Shown piece after piece: positions 1-4,313 of a DNA stretch of 6,759 nt; the first letter of the stretch is position 1; each line of letters opens with the position of its first letter. The notes beneath the pieces were generated by a model that saw nothing but the letters and a program-made list of their open reading frames with translations, was not told the DNA's origin and ran no database searches. This stretch comes from Alphaproteobacteria bacterium (GTDB lineage Bacteria > Pseudomonadota > Alphaproteobacteria > Paracaedibacterales > CAIOTO01): positions 1 to 6,759 of the forward strand of contig JANRCF010000012.1 in the NCBI GenBank assembly GCA_030727085.1. Reading direction: 5' to 3'. Position numbers and translations under genes: made by a program.

Positions 1-1551
1 GGAGTGGGGGTTAATTTAGCCCTTTTATTATCAAATATTTCAACTGAATTCACGAAGAGATGTCGGTCGAGTGTGGATAAGGTTCATATCGTTGTAACAA
101 TTTTTGAAAGGAATAATACTTTATTGAATGGATCTGCATCAGAAACAGCGTTTATGCTTCACAGGGGAGGGTATGAATATTCACTTCACGCAGAGACAAT
201 GTCTACATGTCGTATGGCAGGGGATCTTTATGTAAAGATGTTTCCTGATTTGTTTCCACCTACCAAATCAGGTTCTACCAACTTTCTCATAAATAGTGAT
301 ACGTCAAAACCTTTGACCGCTGACACGCAAAAAGAGACTCGGGACAAGGCCAAAAATATTGTAGATGCTGCTTATGGAACGCCTGAAGATAATCGCCTTA
401 AAAGTGTTTCTTTTGATGAGATTGATAACAAAACCATCGAAGAAATGGGGGCGGGTAAAATAATAAGCGGTATTAAATCTAGTAGAGATATATCTAGAGA
501 TGTTTTGAAAAACAATATAAATTTAAAAAATGAAGTAAAAAGAAGGGGAAATATAAAAGTAAAAACAAACTATAAAGTTAAATGCGTAAAAAGTAGCGTC
601 GATAGATCTGGACCAAAGAAATATATTGTTATAGGCGAAGATGGTGAGCCTTATGAAAATGTATTTGATCATGTAGTTATGGCCGCGTGGTGTGGAACAG
701 AAGAGATATTAAATACTCCAGAATTAGGGCGTGATTTGAATCCTGTAGAGAATTTAGACCACAATGCAAGCGATGCTTTTCCGAGAATTAAAGAATCACG
801 AGCGATAGCGTTGTATACAGGTAATATGCGCCGTGTGAAATCAACACATACCTTGGTGGGCGGAAATCTAATTCATAAGTTAAGTGGTAAGTTAGCCGCT
901 GGCTGTGGTTGCGAAGAAGGAGCATCTTACCCACTCAAAGGAAAAAGAGATATCCCCTTACGAGATGCGCATGTGCATGGATGGAAAATTTTTAATCGTT
1001 TAAATGCTAATTTTAGCAATAAATATCATGGAAACCTTGTGTATATAGGGACAAAAATACAAGAGACCTTGATACCAAGTTACAATAGAGAAGAAAGGGC
1101 TTTTGTTCCGCCTATGGTTGACAAGGACGGAAGGATTATTGCTATCCCATCGAAATTAACGTATTCCGCCTCATTAGCCGTGCTTACACTGAATGTAATT
1201 TTCGAGCAAATGTTAGAAGTAAAGGATGTTCTTTCGGCCTCACATCGAGGTTTAATAGAAAAAATGATGGGAGAGGTGTCTGGTATTGCTCGTAATGATT
1301 GCGTATATACAGGAATTAAGTTGCCGGAATATCTAAAATTAAAAATGAAGTCAATAGTGAGTAAAAATGAAATATTAAGAGAGAGTTTGTTGTTTATGGG
1401 AAGCTTTATTCTTAATAAGAAAGGTGTGAAATTAAGAGAAAATATTATGAAAAAATTGAACGAAAAAACTGTGCGTAAATCGCGCAAATTGATTAAATTG
1501 CGTAAGCAAGTAGTGTTGAGGTATCCTTTCAATGTAAGGCATCTTCGGTGA
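1..1551 (+). CDS. Probable FAD-dependent oxidoreductase, 5' end cut by window edge
   Basis: The frame is open from base 1 and ends at TGA 1549-1551. The first visible residues, GVGVNLALLLSN, fit the second half of a Rossmann GxGxxG motif. About 30 residues later a beta strand ends in Glu (nt 106-108, context TIFERN), the usual acidic residue that binds the ADP ribose. This suggests that only about 10-15 N-terminal residues lie outside the window, so the GTG at 4 is probably not the true start. The following stretch (SASETAFMLHRGGYEYSLHAET, split by the Gly-Gly-Tyr turn) resembles the substrate/FAD-contact region of DAO-like oxidoreductases. Nt 500-600 encode a Lys/Asn-rich segment in very A-rich DNA. 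The C-terminal 60 residues are also strongly basic. No membrane segment is evident. The substrate is unknown. It has its own terminator and is separated from tssK by a promoter, so a shared role with the T6SS is not implied. Family assignment rests on motif resemblance only. Confidence 0.55.
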   Translation, partial: GVGVNLALLLSNISTEFTKRCRSSVDKVHIVVTIFERNNTLLNGSASETAFMLHRGGYEYSLHAETMSTCRMAGDLYVKMFPDLFPPTKSGSTNFLINSDTSKPLTADTQKETRDKAKNIVDAAYGTPEDNRLKSVSFDEIDNKTIEEMGAGKIISGIKSSRDISRDVLKNNINLKNEVKRRGNIKVKTNYKVKCVKSSVDRSGPKKYIVIGEDGEPYENVFDHVVMAAWCGTEEILNTPELGRDLNPVENLDHNASDAFPRIKESRAIALYTGNMRRVKSTHTLVGGNLIHKLSGKLAAGCGCEEGASYPLKGKRDIPLRDAHVHGWKIFNRLNANFSNKYHGNLVYIGTKIQETLIPSYNREERAFVPPMVDKDGRIIAIPSKLTYSASLAVLTLNVIFEQMLEVKDVLSASHRGLIEKMMGEVSGIARNDCVYTGIKLPEYLKLKMKSIVSKNEILRESLLFMGSFILNKKGVKLRENIMKKLNEKTVRKSRKLIKLRKQVVLRYPFNVRHLR

Positions 1552-1565
1552 TTGTCACCTTTTTT
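1547..1565 (+). terminator. Short intrinsic terminator of the oxidoreductase gene
   Basis: GGTGA (1547-1551) pairs with TCACC (1555-1559) around a TTG loop and is followed directly by six T (1560-1565) and then GTT. The stem is only 5 bp and overlaps the stop codon, so efficiency may be modest. Its position right at the gene end and before the tssK promoter supports the call. Confidence 0.5.
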
Positions 1566-1640
1566 GTTCGTTCTGAAATAAGAAGTAGCGATCATTTAAA
1601 ATGAATGTGGATGTGAATATTGTATCTCTCACCTTGTTTC

Positions 1641-1669
1641 TTGAATTAAGCTTAGAAAGCCTTCATAAT
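1641..1669 (+). promoter_or_regulatory. Predicted sigma70-type promoter for tssK
   Basis: TTGAAT (1641-1646, 4 of 6 to the -35 consensus) and CATAAT (1664-1669, 5 of 6 to the -10 consensus) are separated by an ideal 17 nt. Transcription would start near 1676, giving a leader of about 30 nt before the tssK ATG. Both hexamers are unchanged in the second copy of the repeat, while half of the 14 spacer positions next to the -10 differ. That pattern is expected if the hexamers are functional. Confidence 0.65.
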
Positions 1670-1692
1670 TAATAAAAATTTAAGTATTTTTA

Positions 1693-1700
1693 AAGGGGGG
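1693..1700 (+). promoter_or_regulatory. G-run ribosome binding site of tssK
   Basis: AAGGGGGG ends 5 nt before the ATG at 1706. It is a G-homopolymer variant of the Shine-Dalgarno sequence. In the paralogous promoter copy the same site reads GGGTTT, so the strong site is specific to tssK. It supports the chosen tssK start. Confidence 0.7.
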
Positions 1701-1705
1701 TTAAT

Positions 1706-3043
1706 ATGTCCGCACGTCATCTTACTATTGTTCCACATATTCATTGGCATGAAGGCATGATGTTGACCCCTCAGCATTTTCAGCAAATGGAACTGCGTCA
1801 TCACCAACATCTAGCCCATCAGCTGCAGTTATTATCCAATCATCATTGGGGTGTGCATATTCTGCATATTGATCCAATTGCACTGACCGATGGTTTGATT
1901 CGCGTTTTGGAACTTGAAGTTGTTATGCCTGATGGACTGATTGTAAATTATCGATCGGATATGACGAAGGTTCCACCGCTTGAACTTGATATACGGGGCT
2001 TTAAACCAGGCACAGCACGTGAATCAATCACGATTTTTCTGTCGATGCCTGAGCGCACGGCCGATCGGTCGCCAACAACGGGTGATTTTCCTCGATTTAT
2101 TTCAGTTGAGGGTGATGCCATTAAAGATGAAAACATTCCAGATAATGTGATTTCAATCCCGCGGTTATTTCCACGATTGATTTTAAGTATCGGAGATAAG
2201 CCGCCTACGCTTTGTCAGGGTTTTCCTATTTTGAAAATCTCATTTGAGGAGTCGTATAGTCGCACGCCTTTTGTGCCGCCGTGTTTTTATATTACACACG
2301 AAACACATTTATGGAAGCACTGCGCTGAAATTGCGCAACGTATTCGCGAAAAAGCGGCTTATTTAAGTGATCGATTGCAAAATCAAATTGGCACCCCGTT
2401 GATGGCTGAAACAGAAATGTTGCTGAGGCCACTTATCGCGGCGTTGCCTGCATTGGAAACAATTTTAAATGCGCCAGCCACCAATCCGTATGTTTTATTT
2501 CAAAAGATATGCGATACAGCGGGGCATCTTGCATTGCTTCGTCTGTCGCAATTACCACCTGTTTTGCCTGGATATAATCATAATGATATCCAAGGGTGCT
2601 TTGCGCCATTATTAGAGCTGCTCAAACATTATCTTAATACGATTGAGCAAAGTTATGCGGTTATTCCATTTTCACAACGTGAGCGTTTGTTCTATTTGCG
2701 GCTTCATAAGAATTATATGACCAATACATTTTTGATTGGCCTTCGTGCGCCAAAGGGCATGACTGAATCTCAGGTGGAAGAATGGTTGATGGATGCGGTG
2801 ATTTGTAGCGATTTTGCGATAGAGATGGTGCGCAATCATCGTATTACAGGGGCAAAACGTGCATTGCTTGTAGGTGGCGCATTATCTGATTTGATGCCGA
2901 GCCGAGGGATGATTATTGTAGAAGTCATGTGCGATTCTGAGTTTATTATTCCAGACCAGAATTTGAATATCTTTAATCCATCGGATACAGATGATCGCCG
3001 TCCAGTTGAGATTGTGTGTTATATACCGAAGACGGCTGGGTGA
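1706..3043 (+). CDS. tssK: Type VI secretion system baseplate subunit TssK (ImpJ/VasE family)
   Basis: This is a complete 445-residue protein, the usual TssK length. TssK is a cytoplasmic trimer that joins the phage-like baseplate wedges (TssE/F/G) to the cytoplasmic parts of TssL and TssM. The N-terminal signature is clear: WHEGMMLTPQHFQQ at residues 14-27 matches the family pattern W-x-E-G-M-x-L-x-P-Q-H-F-Q-Q. Residues from about 326 (ERLFYLRLHKNYM) to 375 fit the C-terminal head domain, which contacts the membrane complex. There is no signal peptide or membrane segment, as expected. The ATG at 1706 is preceded by a G-rich ribosome binding site and gives a start just ahead of the signature. 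The N-terminus is unusually histidine-rich, with 13 His in the first 54 residues. A predicted promoter lies just upstream, and 442 bp separate its stop from tssL, so it may be a one-gene transcription unit. Confidence 0.96.
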   Translation: MSARHLTIVPHIHWHEGMMLTPQHFQQMELRHHQHLAHQLQLLSNHHWGVHILHIDPIALTDGLIRVLELEVVMPDGLIVNYRSDMTKVPPLELDIRGFKPGTARESITIFLSMPERTADRSPTTGDFPRFISVEGDAIKDENIPDNVISIPRLFPRLILSIGDKPPTLCQGFPILKISFEESYSRTPFVPPCFYITHETHLWKHCAEIAQRIREKAAYLSDRLQNQIGTPLMAETEMLLRPLIAALPALETILNAPATNPYVLFQKICDTAGHLALLRLSQLPPVLPGYNHNDIQGCFAPLLELLKHYLNTIEQSYAVIPFSQRERLFYLRLHKNYMTNTFLIGLRAPKGMTESQVEEWLMDAVICSDFAIEMVRNHRITGAKRALLVGGALSDLMPSRGMIIVEVMCDSEFIIPDQNLNIFNPSDTDDRRPVEIVCYIPKTAG

Positions 3044-3045
3044 TG

Positions 3046-3138
3046 CCTCGCCCCACGAGTTTCCCTGTGGCGTGACCGCATGGCCCATTTTGACTAAAAG
3101 TATAGGTATCCCTCGTGTCAAGCACGAGGAAAACTCGT
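3046..3138 (+). promoter_or_regulatory. Cluster of mutually complementary segments after tssK
   Basis: A perfect 7-bp hairpin, CCTCGTG (3111-3117) with CACGAGG (3123-3129), has the loop TCAAG. A second CACGAG at 3054-3059 could pair with the same left arm. CTCGT at 3134-3138 could pair with ACGAG at 3124-3128 (loop GAAAA) or with the segment at 3055-3059. Extended outer arms are ACGAGTTTCC (3055-3064) and GGAAAACTCGT (3128-3138), which differ by one extra A. The structure could act on RNA or be an old palindromic repeat. No function can be assigned from sequence. Confidence 0.45.
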
Positions 3139-3263
3139 AGGAGTGTGTTTTAATAAACTTCGCGCTTCGATCCTTGATCGCCTTATGGTCAAATTATCCT
3201 TAACCGCTATATTCCCAGTCAATATCATATTTTAATGGGCAGAACTACTTTTACCATGTTAAT

Positions 3264-3280
3264 TCGACTTTGAAAGTCGA
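3264..3280. repeat. Perfect 17-nt palindrome upstream of the tssL promoter
   Basis: TCGACTTTGAAAGTCGA has 8-nt arms around one central G. It lies about 78 bp upstream of the predicted -35 of the second promoter. Possible roles are a binding site for a dimeric regulator or a hairpin in a tssK read-through transcript. No T-run follows, so it is not a terminator. It has no counterpart before tssK. Confidence 0.5.
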
Positions 3281-3346
3281 GATTGCATGAATGTGGAGTT
3301 CAATGTGCATGCCCCACGTATATTCCTTGCCGCGACATTGAGATCG

Positions 3347-3417
3347 CACCTTGTTTCTTGAATTAATTCCAGAAAACCCGCATAATTAATAAAAATTTAA
3401 CTATTCTTAACGGGTTT
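3347..3417 (+). repeat. Promoter-region repeat, copy 2 (before tssL)
   Basis: This is the diverged second copy of 1630-1700, offset by 1717 bp. Thirteen of 71 positions differ. Seven of these lie in the 14-nt spacer segment between the two invariant 20-nt blocks, and three replace half of the G-run that gives tssK its ribosome binding site. Confidence 0.9.
3358..3386 (+). promoter_or_regulatory. Predicted sigma70-type promoter for tssL-tssM
   Basis: TTGAAT (3358-3363) and CATAAT (3381-3386) are 17 nt apart, the same elements and spacing as before tssK. Transcription should start near 3393, leaving a leader of about 93 nt before tssL. That leader contains the 22-codon ORF at 3421. Confidence 0.62.
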
Positions 3418-3420
3418 AGT

Positions 3421-3489
3421 ATGTCTTCTATCTGCCATAACAGTATCCCGCAAGAAATAGTTCGTATTGAACGAGGTGGGCATCGATGA
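3421..3489 (+). CDS. Possible 22-codon leader ORF overlapping tssL
   Basis: ATG at 3421 opens a 22-codon frame (starting MSSICHNSIPQE, ending ERGGHR) that stops at TGA 3487-3489. Its stop overlaps the tssL ATG in an ATGA arrangement typical of translational coupling. The ATG sits just 3 nt after the repeat copy, almost where tssK starts after the other copy (5 nt). However, the Shine-Dalgarno site here is degraded to CGGGTTT. No homology is recognisable. It may be a real leader peptide, a remnant of an earlier gene start, or chance. Confidence 0.3.
   Translation: MSSICHNSIPQEIVRIERGGHR
3473..3479 (+). promoter_or_regulatory. Ribosome binding site of tssL
   Basis: GAGGTGG lies 6 nt before the ATG at 3486. 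An in-frame stop (TGA 3468-3470) shortly upstream with no start codon after it rules out a longer tssL product, so this site fixes the start. Confidence 0.75.
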
Positions 3490-4313
3490 CAAACACGCGT
3501 ACATCTCGTCTTAATAACAGCCCGTTGTTGCAGTGTTTTCAGGCGTTCTATTACGAAATTCTTCGTTTGAAAGAGCGTGCACTTCCCTATGGGGAAGGGG
3601 ATGTGCATAATGTCGAGTCAGAGGTTCACGCACATGCAACGTTTAATCGTATTGACGAGATACAAACCCGAATCAAATCATTTTTAGAAGCACAAGGCGG
3701 CATCTACGCAACTAAAACAGGTGGTATAAGTGCTGGTCTTTTTCAGGATGCGCAATACATTATGGTGGTGCTTGCCGATGAGGTATTCTTAAATTTAGCG
3801 TGGGCAGGAGCAAAAGAATGGCGAAAATCACTGCTTGAAGGGCAAATATTTCAAACCCAAATTGCGGGTGAATTATTTTTTAAAAAAATTGATGCTTTGT
3901 TCGAAACGCATGATGCAAGTCGTTATGAAATAGGCCAGCTTTATCTGATGGCGCTTAGTCTTGGTTTTCGCGGGCAGTATCGCCACAATGATGTGACAGA
4001 TCGTGTGCGTTGGTATCAAGAGCAGTTGTACCAAATGTGCTGCCAAGACCCGACCCATTTATTTAATACCAATACGACAAAAGCGCTTTTTGAAGAGGCT
4101 TACGATTATACATTCAATGAAGCACCTGGGCGCGGGCTGCCTGATCTTAGAACGTGGGGTATTTATGGGCTTTGTGTTTTTCTAATTTATATTTTTGTGT
4201 CGTATGTCGTTTGGTATCGCATTGCTTTTGAAATGCATCGTGATTTGAATACGATTTTCTCGCAGACAATGAAGAGACATGCGTTTGAGGGGCGACGAGC
4301 CGATGGCAGGTAG
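3486..4313 (+). CDS. tssL: Type VI secretion system inner-membrane protein TssL (DotU/ImpK family)
   Basis: This is a complete 275-residue protein. TssL is a C-tail-anchored inner-membrane protein whose cytoplasmic hook-like domain binds TssM and TssK in the trans-envelope complex. Family signatures are present: residues 94-106 (VVLADEVFLNLAW), with the acidic pair D98-E99 and a following Trp-containing helix, and 155-166 (LMALSLGFRGQY region), matching the DotU 'LGFxGxYR' pattern. One hydrophobic segment at about 224-244 follows a Trp and ends in VVWYR, giving an N-in, C-out topology with a tail of about 30 basic residues in the periplasm. There is no OmpA-like peptidoglycan-binding extension, so wall anchoring must come from another protein. 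The gene is probably transcribed with tssM, whose ATG lies inside its last codons. An overlapping 22-codon ORF may couple its translation. Confidence 0.95.
   Translation: MTNTRTSRLNNSPLLQCFQAFYYEILRLKERALPYGEGDVHNVESEVHAHATFNRIDEIQTRIKSFLEAQGGIYATKTGGISAGLFQDAQYIMVVLADEVFLNLAWAGAKEWRKSLLEGQIFQTQIAGELFFKKIDALFETHDASRYEIGQLYLMALSLGFRGQYRHNDVTDRVRWYQEQLYQMCCQDPTHLFNTNTTKALFEEAYDYTFNEAPGRGLPDLRTWGIYGLCVFLIYIFVSYVVWYRIAFEMHRDLNTIFSQTMKRHAFEGRRADGR

Larger units (their letters stand above)
1630..1700 (+). repeat. Promoter-region repeat, copy 1 (before tssK)
   Basis: This stretch aligns without gaps to 3347-3417, with 58 of 71 positions identical. Two 20-nt blocks are exactly identical (1630-1649 with 3347-3366, and 1664-1683 with 3381-3400). 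They are separated by 14 nt in which 7 positions differ. The copy ends in the G-run that serves as the tssK ribosome binding site. An 11-nt match, ATGAATGTGGA, also lies upstream of both copies (1601-1611 and 3287-3297) at different distances. Confidence 0.9.
3044..3346. other. Intergenic region rich in inverted repeats, no protein gene recognised
   Basis: About 300 bases after tssK carry no convincing ORF on either strand. The minus-strand frames that cross it run through tssK or tssL and look like shadows. Visible structures are the CTCG/CGAG cluster (3046-3138), a small CGATC-CTT-GATCG hairpin (3168-3180), the 17-nt palindrome (3264-3280), and ATGAATGTGGA (3287-3297), which is shared with the region before tssK. 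No hairpin here is followed by a proper T-run, so I cannot place a tssK terminator. Read-through into tssL is possible. Confidence 0.6.

Noticed and set aside
1080..1595. 171-codon minus-strand frame opposite the first gene
   Set aside because: It lies opposite the 3' part of the oxidoreductase gene, and its translation is low-complexity Phe/Leu/Asn-rich sequence with no recognisable motif.
2882..3121. 79-codon minus-strand frame reaching into the tssK-tssL gap
   Set aside because: Most of it is antisense to the conserved tssK 3' end, and the remainder is the inverted-repeat cluster. No protein signature was seen.
3111..3135. Hairpin CCTCGTG/CACGAGG as a tssK intrinsic terminator
   Set aside because: It is followed by AAAACTCG instead of a T-run on the plus strand, and no T-run follows it on the minus strand either.
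3306..3332. Possible sigma54 promoter (CCCCACG...CCTTGCC), since many T6SS operons use sigma54
   Set aside because: The essential GG of the -24 element is missing and the spacing to TTGC does not fit, whereas a duplicated sigma70-type promoter lies just downstream.
3044..3420. Insertion sequence or MITE remnant in the gap
   Set aside because: The inverted repeats are internal and short. I found no flanking target-site duplication and no transposase fragment.
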